Numbered from the stretch's first letter, positions 7,075-14,293 are shown. The stretch is 16,206 nt of DNA from Clostridiales bacterium UBA7285 (GCA_002472145.1 DKRJ01000004.1:99826-116031); one strand, 5' to 3'. A program made the numbers and translations. The notes: generated by a model from the sequence alone, not told the origin.

Positions 7075-7140
7075 GCGCAGGCGCAATAGGAAAGAGGCGC
7101 CCGTGCCTGCGCTATAGGAAAGAGGCGCCCGTGCCTGCGC
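7075..7140. repeat. Intergenic 27-bp direct repeats with GCGCAGGC/GCCTGCGC dyads
   Basis: Two identical 27-bp copies, starting ATAGGAAAGAGGCGCC and ending GCCTGCGC, occupy 7086-7112 and 7114-7140 with a single base between. GCGCAGGC at 7075-7082 is the exact complement of GCCTGCGC at the end of each copy, so alternative hairpins can form in the transcript between the beta-subunit gene and the regulator gene. There is no U-run, so this is not a simple terminator. Confidence 0.88.
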
Positions 7141-7158
7141 CGGGGCGAGGTGAAATTT

Positions 7159-8178
7159 ATGTCAGAACATGAAAACGACGATAAAAAGCGCATACGCGAA
7201 TTATACCGCGTCGACACGTCTCTGGACATCCCGATCTACCGTCAGATAGTGGACGTCATTACGGCCGACATCAAGAGCGGCAGGCTCCCCGCCGGGACGC
7301 AGCTTCCGACGGTCCGCGACCTGGCCGACTCGCTGGGCATAGCGCGCGGGACCATAAAGCGCTCATACGACGAACTGGAGAGCATCGGGATCGTCGAAAA
7401 GATCCGAGGCCGTGGCACATTCGTAAAGTTCGTGCCCGCCAGTTCCGAGAGCCGCAAAGACCGCGCCATGGCTGCCATCGACACGATGTTCGACGAACTG
7501 GAGTCGATGGATCTGCCGATGCAGGAGATAGAGATATTCCTCAGGCTGAAACTGAAAGAGCGCGAGGCTGACACGGAAAAAGTCAAAGTCGGCATCGTCG
7601 ACTGCAATCCCGAAGTCCTGCTGCAGATAGACGATCAGCTCAGGGATCTGGGCGGCATCGACATCTACACGTACGTCCTGGACGACGTCAGGAGGTATCC
7701 GTATAAACTGGGCGAGGACATGGATCTGATCGTGACGACGATAAAGCACGCTGAAGAACTTTCGTCCATCGTGTCCCAGTCGGGTAAGATAGCAAAAATA
7801 GCCCTGACGCTCATGCCCTCGGCCATATCAGGCATCGTAAAACTGAAAGAAGGAAGCCGCGCCGCCATACTCTGCCAGAGCGAGCGTTTCGCGGCTATGA
7901 TATCGACTGCTCTCTGCGATTACGGCGAGGGCGTCACAGCGCTTCAGCCTGTTTTGTTCAGAGAGCCTTCGGGACTCGCAAAAGCGCTTAGGAGCGCGGA
8001 CGCTCTGATAGTCCCGGAGAAGTACGAAAAACTCGCGGACGCGGAGACGCTTATGAAGATTGATAAGTTCTCCGAGAAGCATCCTCTTGTCGTCTGCGGC
8101 TACCGCATCGACGCAGGATCTTACGTATATCTGAAGGATAAGGTCGAACGCCTGAGGAACTCCAAGGGCCTGCGCTGA
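7159..8178 (+). CDS. GntR-family transcriptional regulator
   Basis: This 339-residue protein has a classic GntR winged helix at about 24-91: PIYRQIVDVITADIKSGRL, then AGTQLPTVRDLADSLGIARG (45-64), TIKRSYDELESIGIVEKIRGRGTFV. The arrangement up to that point is YtrA-like. About 240 residues follow: a helical linker and an alpha/beta domain beginning VKVGIVDCNPEVLLQI. I cannot assign this domain to a known effector-binding family. I preferred the ATG at 7159 over the GTG at 7150 because GAGG at 7147-7150 sits 8 nt upstream. It is the last gene of the cit-fum operon and is followed by a terminator. It probably senses a pathway metabolite and controls both operons; operator candidates lie at the citD and glmS promoters. 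The effector is unknown. Confidence 0.9.
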   Translation: MSEHENDDKKRIRELYRVDTSLDIPIYRQIVDVITADIKSGRLPAGTQLPTVRDLADSLGIARGTIKRSYDELESIGIVEKIRGRGTFVKFVPASSESRKDRAMAAIDTMFDELESMDLPMQEIEIFLRLKLKEREADTEKVKVGIVDCNPEVLLQIDDQLRDLGGIDIYTYVLDDVRRYPYKLGEDMDLIVTTIKHAEELSSIVSQSGKIAKIALTLMPSAISGIVKLKEGSRAAILCQSERFAAMISTALCDYGEGVTALQPVLFREPSGLAKALRSADALIVPEKYEKLADAETLMKIDKFSEKHPLVVCGYRIDAGSYVYLKDKVERLRNSKGLR

Positions 8179-8203
8179 ATCAAAATCGAATTTCCATCAC
8201 AGC

Positions 8204-8232
8204 AAAAGGGCAGCCGTCAGACTGCCCTTTTT
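8204..8232. terminator. Bidirectional intrinsic terminator
   Basis: The stem GGGCAG (8208-8213) / CTGCCC (8222-8227) is flanked by AAAA on the left and TTTTT on the right. It closes the cit-fum-gntR operon on the plus strand and can also serve the minus-strand surface-protein remnant. Confidence 0.88.
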
Positions 8233-8261
8233 GATCTTCCTCATATAGTGGAAGTACTGTT

Positions 8262-8942
8262 TTATTTGTCCGCCCCTTTTCTCTTCCTGATCACGCCTAA
8301 TGCGGAACCTGCCGCGGCCAGCATCAGGACGATCCAGAGAGACGTCTGACTGCTGTCTCCAGTCTTAGGACTTCCTGAATCCGGCTTCGACGTATTGCCG
8401 CTGTCCGGCTCCGTCGTTCCGGTCGCCGCGATCTCGACTTTCTCGACATATGCGCACTTCGTGCAGGTGCGCTGTTTTTCGCCCTTCGCCTTCGCGGTCG
8501 GCTGCTTCGTCACGGTCCAATCTCCGAACGCACACTCCTCGGTTTCCTTGTAGCCGCAGGCAGTGCATTCATGCGTGTGGCTGCCGGTGTGTACCCAATC
8601 GCCGAACTTGTGTGCTTCAACGCCCGATTTCGCTCCGCAGCGGCTGCAGGCATGCCAGTGGCTGGTGCCGTCGAAAGTCCGGTCGTCAGAGAAATCATGG
8701 CCGAGAGCCGCCGTCTCCGCGTCTTTGTAAGTATCCCCGCATCTCTTGCAGGTATGCGTCGTATAGCCCTTCTCGGTGCAGGTCGGCGCGGTGACCGTGT
8801 CCTCATATTGATGACTGCTGTAGGCAGGGATACGGATTTCCGCGTCCGAAACCACGTTCTTCCCCTCTTCGTCGCTGAATTTCATGCCGCATCCGCTGCA
8901 CTCCCAGTACTCGATATTAAAAGTAAACCTTTCGTATTTTTT
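8262..8942 (-). pseudogene. 5'-truncated remnant of a sortase-anchored surface protein with CxxC repeat modules
   Basis: The frame is open from 8942 (in-frame TAG at 8943-8945) to the stop at 8262. The first ATG, at 8885, falls inside a CxxC module (WECSGCG-M-KFSDEEGKN) and has no Shine-Dalgarno site. There is no signal peptide. What remains is a row of modules common in gut Firmicutes surface proteins, with paired cysteines CSGCG, CKRCG, CSRCG, CTACG and CTKCA separated by conserved HxF/HxY blocks. Then come a Pro/Ser/Asp-rich linker, the sortase-type motif SPKTG, a hydrophobic segment (SLWIVLMLAAAGSALGVI) and a basic tail RKRKGADK. Homologous modules are normally preceded by further repeats, so the 5' part has been lost, with the junction near the NIEYW residues. 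Expression of the 207-residue product cannot be excluded but would lack export. Confidence 0.75.
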
Positions 8943-9019
8943 CTACCATACCCCGTGGCGTCTGTCACTATCACTTCTGACAGTAACGAATATCCTCGCG
9001 AAAAATATTTTCTCATCGG

Positions 9020-9037
9020 ACCGCAAAGCGGTTTTTT
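9020..9037 (+). terminator. Small hairpin with U-run (weak terminator or remnant)
   Basis: ACCGC-AAA-GCGGT is followed by TTTTTT, a 5-bp stem with a 3-nt loop. No plus-strand gene lies between the 8204-8232 terminator and this one, so it may insulate the glmS promoter from read-through or be left from a lost gene. Confidence 0.5.
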
Positions 9038-9043
9038 AACTCA

Positions 9044-9088
9044 TTGACTTTTGATATAGTCCAGAGTAGTATGTAGATATATATCAAA
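9044..9088 (+). promoter_or_regulatory. glmS operon promoter with inverted-repeat operator candidate
   Basis: The -35 TTGACT (9044-9049) and -10 TAGTAT (9067-9072) are separated by 17 bp, followed by a leader of about 50 nt with AAGGAG before glmS. A perfect 9-bp inverted repeat, TTTGATATA (9050-9058) with TATATCAAA (9080-9088), brackets the -10. Its TTGATATA half-site also occurs at the citD promoter (2986-2993), which suggests control by the same regulator. Confidence 0.65.
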
Positions 9089-9131
9089 GCCCATACGGCT
9101 TAAATCTCATCCATTTAAGGAGAACCATCTG

Positions 9132-9554
9132 ATGAGCGAAGACAGGAAAAAGAAAGTCTTAGTCATAGGAGTCATCGGCGCCGACGTACACGCTGTCGGC
9201 ATCAGGATCCTTCATCATTCTTTCGAGGAAGCCGGATTCGAGGTCATCGATCTGGGCGTCATGGTCTCGCAGGAAGAATTCATCAACGCCGCGATAGAGT
9301 CCGACGCCGACGCCATCCTCATCTCTTCCCTCTACGGCCAGGGCGAGCTCGACTGCCGCGGCATGAGGGAAAAATGCGATGAAGCGGGACTTAAAGGCAT
9401 CCCGCTCTTCGTCGGAGGAAACATCGTCATCGGAAAACAGAAATTCGAGGACGTCGAGAAGCGTTTCAAGGACATGGGCTTCACCCGCGTCTTCCCGCCG
9501 GGGACGCCTCCGGAGACGACCATCGAAGCGCTGCACGAGGTCCTGGGTGACTGA
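9132..9554 (+). CDS. glmS: Glutamate mutase sigma (S) subunit, B12-binding
   Basis: This small component of adenosylcobalamin-dependent glutamate mutase (L-glutamate to (2S,3S)-3-methylaspartate) has 140 residues, the normal length. It binds the cofactor base-off/His-on. DVHAVG (18-23) is the DxHxxG motif with His20 as the cobalt ligand; ISSLYGQGELD (64-74) and GGNIVIGK (94-101) complete the B12-binding Rossmann fold. It starts at an ATG 9 nt after AAGGAG and leads the glmS-glmL-glmE-mal operon. Despite the B12 cofactor I see no cobalamin riboswitch in the leader. MutS is an alternative gene symbol for the family. Confidence 0.96.
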   Translation: MSEDRKKKVLVIGVIGADVHAVGIRILHHSFEEAGFEVIDLGVMVSQEEFINAAIESDADAILISSLYGQGELDCRGMREKCDEAGLKGIPLFVGGNIVIGKQKFEDVEKRFKDMGFTRVFPPGTPPETTIEALHEVLGD

Positions 9555-9556
9555 CG

Positions 9557-10954
9557 ATGAAACCTGTCCTTCTCATCGATTTTGGAAGCACATATACTAA
9601 ACTCACCGCGGTAGATCTGGAAAGCGAACGTATCCTCGGCACTTCTCAGGCATACACCACCGTCAGCACGGACATAAACGACGGCCTGCGCAAGGGGCTT
9701 GCTTTGCTGGAGGAAAAGACCGGAAAGCTCGATTTTGCCGACACATACGCGTGCTCTTCGGCGGCCGGCGGTCTTAAAATGATCACCAGCGGTCTCGTGC
9801 CGGAACTCACCTCCGAAGCGGCTAAACTGGCCAGCCTCGGCGCAGGCGCAAAAGTCACGCGCGTATATTCGTACGAACTGACAGAGGACGACGCCGAAGA
9901 CATTAAACGGGCAAAGCCCGACATCCTGCTCCTCGTGGGCGGCACGGACGGCGGAAATAAGGACTGCATCCTCAGCAACGCGAAGACTATAGCGACGATC
10001 CCACCTGAATTTCCCGTGGTCGTCGCCGGAAACCGGAACGCCGCCAGAGAATGCGAGCGCATCCTGAAAGACGCCGGCTTCGAGGTCATCGTCTGCGAAA
10101 ACGTCATGCCTAAGTTCGGCACGCTGAAGATCGAGCAGACTCAGAAGACCATCCGCGACATCTTCCTGCGCCGCATCATACAGGCAAAAGGCCTCACGCA
10201 GGCCTCTTCCCTTCTCTCAGACATCATGATGCCGACCCCGTCGGCCGTCCTTCAGGCCATGAAGACTCTGGCCGAGGGAACTAAAACCGAGAGCGGCATA
10301 GGCGACCTGGTAGCGGTCGACGTCGGAGGCGCGACGACAGACGTGTATTCCATGGCGTACGGCAAGCCCGCTCAGATGAACACCGTGTTCAAGGGGCTCC
10401 CCGAGCCATACGCTAAGCGCACGGTCGAGGGCGACATCGGCATGCGCTACAGCATCCACGGCATCGCGGAGGCCGCGGGTATCGAAAGGATCGCCGAACT
10501 TTCAGGGCTGACGGAGGAAAGAGCTTCCGAGCTCATCGATTATCTCGGAGAGCACACGGACGTTCTCCCCGACGGAGACAACGAACTCGAGGCCCTCGAC
10601 TACGCCCTCGCCTCCTTGGCGATCGAGACCGCAGTCGCCCGCCACGCCGGCAGAATAGAAGAAGCGTATACCCTCGCCGGACTCACATACGTACAGACGG
10701 GCAAAGACCTGCGCGACGTAAAGAAGCTGATCGTCACCGGCGGAAGCCTCATCAGGACCAGGCGCACAGAAGAGATCGCGGCGCACGCCTTTTACAGCAA
10801 AGCGCAGCCCGAATCCCTCAGGCCCGTTTCTGCCGACATACTGATAGACAGAAGTTATATCATAGCCGCGATGGGGCTGCTCTCCGTCCACTACCCGGAC
10901 ACAGCCCTTCGAATAATGAAAAAGGAGTTTGAGATACATGGACGTGAAGAATAA
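9557..10954 (+). CDS. glmL: Glutamate mutase-associated reactivating ATPase
   Basis: GlmL/MutL belongs to the ASKHA (actin/Hsp70-like) ATPases and is thought to exchange damaged cobalamin on glutamate mutase. The 465-residue product has the phosphate-1 loop LLIDFGSTYTKLTAVD (5-20), a second phosphate loop DLVAVDVGGATTDVYSM and the adenosine-binding-type block KKLIVTGGSLIRT near the C-terminus. It also has the family block DILLLVGGTDGGNKD. It starts 2 nt after the glmS stop and ends 17 nt inside glmE, so the three genes are translationally coupled. The position between the S and E subunits is the common clostridial order. Confidence 0.95.
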   Translation: MKPVLLIDFGSTYTKLTAVDLESERILGTSQAYTTVSTDINDGLRKGLALLEEKTGKLDFADTYACSSAAGGLKMITSGLVPELTSEAAKLASLGAGAKVTRVYSYELTEDDAEDIKRAKPDILLLVGGTDGGNKDCILSNAKTIATIPPEFPVVVAGNRNAARECERILKDAGFEVIVCENVMPKFGTLKIEQTQKTIRDIFLRRIIQAKGLTQASSLLSDIMMPTPSAVLQAMKTLAEGTKTESGIGDLVAVDVGGATTDVYSMAYGKPAQMNTVFKGLPEPYAKRTVEGDIGMRYSIHGIAEAAGIERIAELSGLTEERASELIDYLGEHTDVLPDGDNELEALDYALASLAIETAVARHAGRIEEAYTLAGLTYVQTGKDLRDVKKLIVTGGSLIRTRRTEEIAAHAFYSKAQPESLRPVSADILIDRSYIIAAMGLLSVHYPDTALRIMKKEFEIHGREE

Positions 10955-12389
10955 GAAGATCCCGGAAGGAGAGTTCTTCAAGCTGCGCAGCGAGGTTTTG
11001 GCGCAATGGCCTACCGGCAAAGACGTAGACCTGGAGGAATCCTTCGCGTATCATAAGGCGATGCCGAAAGAGCGTATCTTCTCCGCCAAACTGCTCGACG
11101 CGAAGAAAAATCACAAGACTCTTATACAGCCTCGCGCCGGCGTTCCGGTACTCGAAGAGCATATCAAGCTGATGCAGTACCTCGAGAAAGAAGGTCAGGC
11201 AGATCTGCTCCCGACGACGATCGACAGCTACACGCGCCAGAACAGATACGAAGAGGCCGAGAACGGTCTTTCAGAATCGATCAGGCTCGGGCGCGCTATG
11301 ATGAACGGCTTCCCTGCCGTCAACCACGGCGTCGCAAAGTGCCGCCAGGTCATCGAAAGCGTGAACACTCCGATACAGATAAGGCACGGCACGCCTGACG
11401 CGCGCCTCCTCACGGAGATAACGTACGCCGGCGGCTTCACCAGTTACGAAGGCGGAGGGATCTCGTATAACCTCCCTTACTGCAAAGACGTCCCTATGGA
11501 GAGGACGATCACCGACTGGCAGTACGTGGACAGGCTGACCGGACTGTATGAAGAAAACGGCGTCTCCATAAACCGCGAGCCGTACGGCCCGCTCACCGGG
11601 ACGCTGGTTCCGCCTTGCATCTCTCACGCGGTAGCCATCATCGAAGCGCTCCTTGCGGCTGAACAGGGCGTAAAGAACATCACGGTCGGCTACGGCCAGT
11701 GCGGGAACCTCGTCCAGGACGTCGCGGCCGTAAAAACGCTTGAGGAACTGACTGACGAATATCTGGAAAAATACGGATATACCGACGTGAGCGTGACCAC
11801 CGTCCTCCACGAATGGATGGGCGGCTTCCCTGCTGACGAAGCCATGGCGTTCGCGGTCATATCTTCCGGCGCGATCGCGGCCTCCCTCGCCAAAGCCACG
11901 AAGGTCATCGTAAAGAGCCCTCACGAGGCGGTCGGCATCCCGACGATGGAAGCGAACGCAGAAGGTCTGCGCTGCACTAAGCAGGCGGTAAATATGATGG
12001 CGGATCAGGATCTTAAGTCTGACAGGCTGGAGGCGGAGAAAGACGTCATCCGCCGCGAGACCAGGGCTATAGTGGATAAGAGTTTCGAGCTCGGAGAAGG
12101 CGACATAGCCCTCGGAGCGTGCAGAGCCGTCGAGGCGGGAGTAATCGACGTGCCGTTCGCGCCTTGCAGGGCGAACGCCGGCAAGATGTACCCGTGCCGC
12201 GATAACAACGGAGCCGTCAGGATCCTCGAGATCGGCAATCTCCCGTTCGATAAGGAACTGAAGGATTTCCACCGCGCAAAGATCGAGGAGCGCGCAAAGG
12301 CGGAGCACAGGTCTCCGTCGTTCCAGATGCTCATAGACGACGTCTACGCGATCGGCAAAGGCCGTCTCGTCGGGCGTCCGAGGAAATAG
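10938..12389 (+). CDS. glmE: Glutamate mutase epsilon (E) subunit
   Basis: This is the catalytic TIM-barrel subunit of glutamate mutase. With the ATG at 10938 (AAAGGAG 10 nt upstream) the product has 483 residues, the length known for Clostridium cochlearium. The substrate-binding arginines of that enzyme fall at the same numbers here: Arg66, Arg100 (TRQNRYEEAE) and Arg149 (RHGTPDARLL). Glu171 (SYEGGGISYNLP) also agrees. Such exact co-linearity supports both start and function strongly. An upstream in-frame TTG at 10929 is a less likely start. The ATG lies within the last codons of glmL. It works with GlmS as an E2S2 complex in the cytoplasm. Confidence 0.97.
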   Translation: MDVKNKKIPEGEFFKLRSEVLAQWPTGKDVDLEESFAYHKAMPKERIFSAKLLDAKKNHKTLIQPRAGVPVLEEHIKLMQYLEKEGQADLLPTTIDSYTRQNRYEEAENGLSESIRLGRAMMNGFPAVNHGVAKCRQVIESVNTPIQIRHGTPDARLLTEITYAGGFTSYEGGGISYNLPYCKDVPMERTITDWQYVDRLTGLYEENGVSINREPYGPLTGTLVPPCISHAVAIIEALLAAEQGVKNITVGYGQCGNLVQDVAAVKTLEELTDEYLEKYGYTDVSVTTVLHEWMGGFPADEAMAFAVISSGAIAASLAKATKVIVKSPHEAVGIPTMEANAEGLRCTKQAVNMMADQDLKSDRLEAEKDVIRRETRAIVDKSFELGEGDIALGACRAVEAGVIDVPFAPCRANAGKMYPCRDNNGAVRILEIGNLPFDKELKDFHRAKIEERAKAEHRSPSFQMLIDDVYAIGKGRLVGRPRK

Positions 12390-12418
12390 AGGAAACATAC
12401 GACATACAGGAGGCAATA

Positions 12419-13666
12419 ATGAAAATCGTAGACATCGTCTGCTCACCGGGCAGAACAGGTTTTTACTTTGACGATCAGCGCGCCATTAAGAAAGGCGCAG
12501 GCCACGACGGCGTATTCTACGTCGGAGACCCTGTTACGGAAGGGTTTACTTCGGTCCGCATGGCGGGCGAATCCATCTCCGTCATGATCATCCTCGAGGA
12601 CGGCCAGATCGCGTACGGCGACTGCGCGGCTGTCCAGTATTCTGGCGCGGGCGGCAGAGACCCTCTCTTCCTCGCAAAGGACTTCATCCCTATCATCGAA
12701 AAATACATCAAGCCGGTCCTCGTAGGCCGCGAAGCCGATAACTTCAGGCAGCTGGCGCATGACGCCGAGGCTGTCCAGGTGGACGGCAAAAGGCTCCACA
12801 CAGCGATCCGCTACGGCGTTTCGCAGGCTTTGCTGGACGCTGTGGCAAAGGCAACCGGCCGCCTCATGTGCGAGGTAGTCGCTGACGAGTACGGATGCGA
12901 AGTCTCGGACAAGCCTATACCGATCTTCACCCAGTCAGGCGACGATCGCTACGACAACGCGGATAAAATGATCATCAAAGGCGCTCAGGTGCTGCCTCAC
13001 GCTTTGATAAACAACGTCGAGACGAAGCTCGGCAGAAACGGCGAGAAACTGGCCGAGTACGTCGCGTGGCTCCGCGACAGGATCCTTAAGTTCCGCTCGG
13101 ACGACAGCTACAGCCCTGTCCTCCACATCGACGTGTACGGAACGATCGGTCAGATCTTCGGGAACAACAATTACAAAGCGATGGCGGACTACATCCAGAA
13201 GCTCGGTGAGATCGCAAAGCCTTTCCACCTCCGCATCGAAGGCCCTATGGACTGCGACACGGACCGCGCTGCTCAGATCGAAGCCCTCGCGGGCCTTACC
13301 GCCGAACTCGACAGGCGCGGGTGCGACGTGGAGCTCGTGGCCGACGAGTGGTGCAACACGCTTGAAGATATCAAACTCTTCGCGGACGCTAAGGCGGGCC
13401 ACATGATCCAGATAAAGACGCCTGACCTCGGCGGCGTGAACAATACGATCGAGGCAGTCCTCTACTGCAAGGAAAAAGGCATAGGCGCCTATCAGGGAGG
13501 CACGTGCAACGAGACCGACCGCTCGGCTCAGGTCTGCGTCCACTGCGCCATGGCGACGAAGCCTGACCAGATCCTGGCAAAGCCGGGCATGGGCGTGGAC
13601 GAAGGCTTCATGATCGTCTATAACGAGATGAACCGCATCCTCGCATATCGCAAGGCGTTCAGGTAG
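12419..13666 (+). CDS. mal: Methylaspartate ammonia-lyase (3-methylaspartase)
   Basis: This 415-residue enolase-superfamily lyase removes ammonia from 3-methylaspartate to give mesaconate. It resembles the Clostridium tetanomorphum enzyme along its whole length (MKIVDIVCSPGRTGFYFDDQ at the start; AVQYSGAGGRDPLFLAKDFI, QSGDDRYDNADKMIIK). Catalytic residues can be placed: His194 (LPHALINN); metal ligands Asp238 (HIDVYGT), Glu274 (RIEGPMD) and Asp309 (VADEWCN); and the general base Lys333 (QIKTPDLGG). The last three are shifted by one or two residues through small insertions. AGGAGG lies 5 nt before the ATG, and the gap from glmE is 29 nt. Its product feeds the fumarase-like hydratase of the other operon. 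Confidence 0.97.
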   Translation: MKIVDIVCSPGRTGFYFDDQRAIKKGAGHDGVFYVGDPVTEGFTSVRMAGESISVMIILEDGQIAYGDCAAVQYSGAGGRDPLFLAKDFIPIIEKYIKPVLVGREADNFRQLAHDAEAVQVDGKRLHTAIRYGVSQALLDAVAKATGRLMCEVVADEYGCEVSDKPIPIFTQSGDDRYDNADKMIIKGAQVLPHALINNVETKLGRNGEKLAEYVAWLRDRILKFRSDDSYSPVLHIDVYGTIGQIFGNNNYKAMADYIQKLGEIAKPFHLRIEGPMDCDTDRAAQIEALAGLTAELDRRGCDVELVADEWCNTLEDIKLFADAKAGHMIQIKTPDLGGVNNTIEAVLYCKEKGIGAYQGGTCNETDRSAQVCVHCAMATKPDQILAKPGMGVDEGFMIVYNEMNRILAYRKAFR

Positions 13667-13678
13667 GGAAAAACAAAA

Positions 13679-13742
13679 CGGCGCGCCTGAGCCCGGAGAC
13701 CGTTGCGTCTTGAGCATCAGTCTCCAGGCCCGAAGCGCGCCG
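13679..13742 (+). other. Long imperfect hairpin downstream of mal
   Basis: The outer stem is CGGCGCGC (13679-13686) / GCGCGCCG (13735-13742), 8 perfect pairs. The inner stem is GGAGAC (13695-13700) / GTCTCC (13720-13725), with flanking CC/GG around a bulge. The U-run (13762-13768) lies some 20 nt further on, so this is not a textbook terminator. It may still end or stabilise the glm-mal transcript. Confidence 0.7.
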
Positions 13743-13752
13743 ATAAAATTCC

Positions 13753-13781
13753 TTGAACCTTGTTTTTTTCTGTGCTATACT
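13753..13781 (+). promoter_or_regulatory. tRNA-Ser promoter
   Basis: TTGAAC (-35) and TATACT (-10) are separated by 17 bp. The -10 ends 13 nt before the mature 5' end of the tRNA. It gives the tRNA transcription independent of the mal operon. Confidence 0.75.
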
Positions 13782-13794
13782 GACTAAGTTGTAC

Positions 13795-13884
13795 GGAGAG
13801 CTATCGAAGTGGTTATAACGAGCCGCACTCGAAATGCGGTGTACCTTCGTGGTACCGTGGGTTCGAATCCCACGCTCTCCGCCA
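13795..13884 (+). tRNA. tRNA-Ser (anticodon CGA)
   Basis: The acceptor stem is GGAGAGC / GCTCTCC. The anticodon stem CCGCA/TGCGG encloses CT-CGA-AA, with the anticodon at 13830-13832. The long variable arm, GTACC-TTCGT-GGTAC, is typical of class II serine tRNA. The T arm is GTGGG-TTCGAAT-CCCAC, and the discriminator G is followed by an encoded CCA. The switch to AT-rich prophage sequence right after the CCA suggests that the tRNA 3' end is the integration site. Confidence 0.97.
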
Positions 13885-13896
13885 TTTTATTTTTTG

Positions 13897-13941
13897 AAAC
13901 CGTTGAAATCTTGTGAAGCGCTTGGTATATCAACGGTTTTT
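13897..13941 (+). terminator. tRNA-Ser transcript terminator
   Basis: The 10-bp perfect stem AAACCGTTGA (13897-13906) / TCAACGGTTT (13930-13939) has a 23-nt loop and is followed by further Ts. It starts 13 nt after the tRNA CCA. Confidence 0.75.
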
Positions 13942-13994
13942 CATTTTTCAAAGTGTTGCATTGTGCATCATTTTGGCGCAAAAATGTGCCCGAT

Positions 13995-14027
13995 TTTATG
14001 CCCAACTGCCCAACTTTATGCCCAACT
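13995..14027. repeat. TGCCCAACT direct repeats near the prophage junction
   Basis: TTTATGCCCAACT occurs at 13995-14007 and 14015-14027. TGCCCAACT occurs a third time at 14007-14015, sharing one base with the first copy. A related TGCCCGATTTTATG starts just upstream. The position 110-145 nt from the tRNA end suits recombinase or excisionase arm sites. Function is not shown by the sequence. Confidence 0.65.
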
Positions 14028-14055
14028 TTTTTGTAAAAAAATTTTAAAAAATCTC

Positions 14056-14084
14056 TTGACACTACGCCGATAAAGGCGTACTAT
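14056..14084 (+). promoter_or_regulatory. Promoter with a perfect inverted repeat in the spacer
   Basis: TTGACA (14056-14061) and TACTAT (14079-14084) are 17 bp apart; TATAAT at 14082-14087 is an alternative -10 at 20 bp. The spacer contains TACGCC (14063-14068) - GATAAA - GGCGTA (14075-14080), a perfect 6-bp dyad placed where a repressor would block polymerase. It drives the two small genes at 14128 and 14294. Confidence 0.75.
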
Positions 14085-14127
14085 AATTGCAGCAAGAGAA
14101 ATCAAGCGGACCGAAAGGAGCAAGAAA

Positions 14128-14292
14128 ATGATGTACAAAGTTTACGCATATGATGAGATGGTCGGACAGTACGAAGCGGATACAGCAGAAGAAGCCATTG
14201 AGCAATACAAAGACTGGTGCCGTAAAGACAATCCGGATGCTGAAGAAGCAGATTTTGAAGACGCACAGATTTATGCAGTAGAGGTCAAGTGA
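14128..14292 (+). CDS. Small acidic phage-associated protein, function unknown
   Basis: This is a 54-residue product (MMYKVYAYDEMVGQYEADTA...), with AAAGGAG 7 nt before the ATG and a strong promoter upstream. It is rich in Asp and Glu, has no membrane segment and looks like a compact single domain. I do not recognise a family function, though I recall similar short proteins next to a small helix-turn-helix protein in clostridial prophages. The next gene starts 1 nt after its stop, so the pair is coupled. A role in control, perhaps an anti-repressor or excision accessory, is a guess. Confidence 0.72.
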   Translation: MMYKVYAYDEMVGQYEADTAEEAIEQYKDWCRKDNPDAEEADFEDAQIYAVEVK

Positions 14293-14293
14293 G

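Noticed and set aside
8962..8983. CTGTCA/TGACAG dyad upstream of the surface-protein remnant
   Set aside because: Only 6 bp with a 10-nt loop, no promoter or U-run beside it; too weak to call an operator or terminator.
9038..9131. Cobalamin riboswitch ahead of the B12-dependent glutamate mutase operon
   Set aside because: The leader is too short and AT-rich and I could not find a B12-box-like segment.
11271..12446. Minus-strand open frame of 391 codons opposite glmE
   Set aside because: Shadow of glmE, whose catalytic residues are all placed on the plus strand.
13784..14062. Minus-strand frame of 92 residues containing AESVGFEPTVP
   Set aside because: That peptide is the well-known false product of reading the antisense strand of a tRNA; here it covers tRNA-Ser and its flank.
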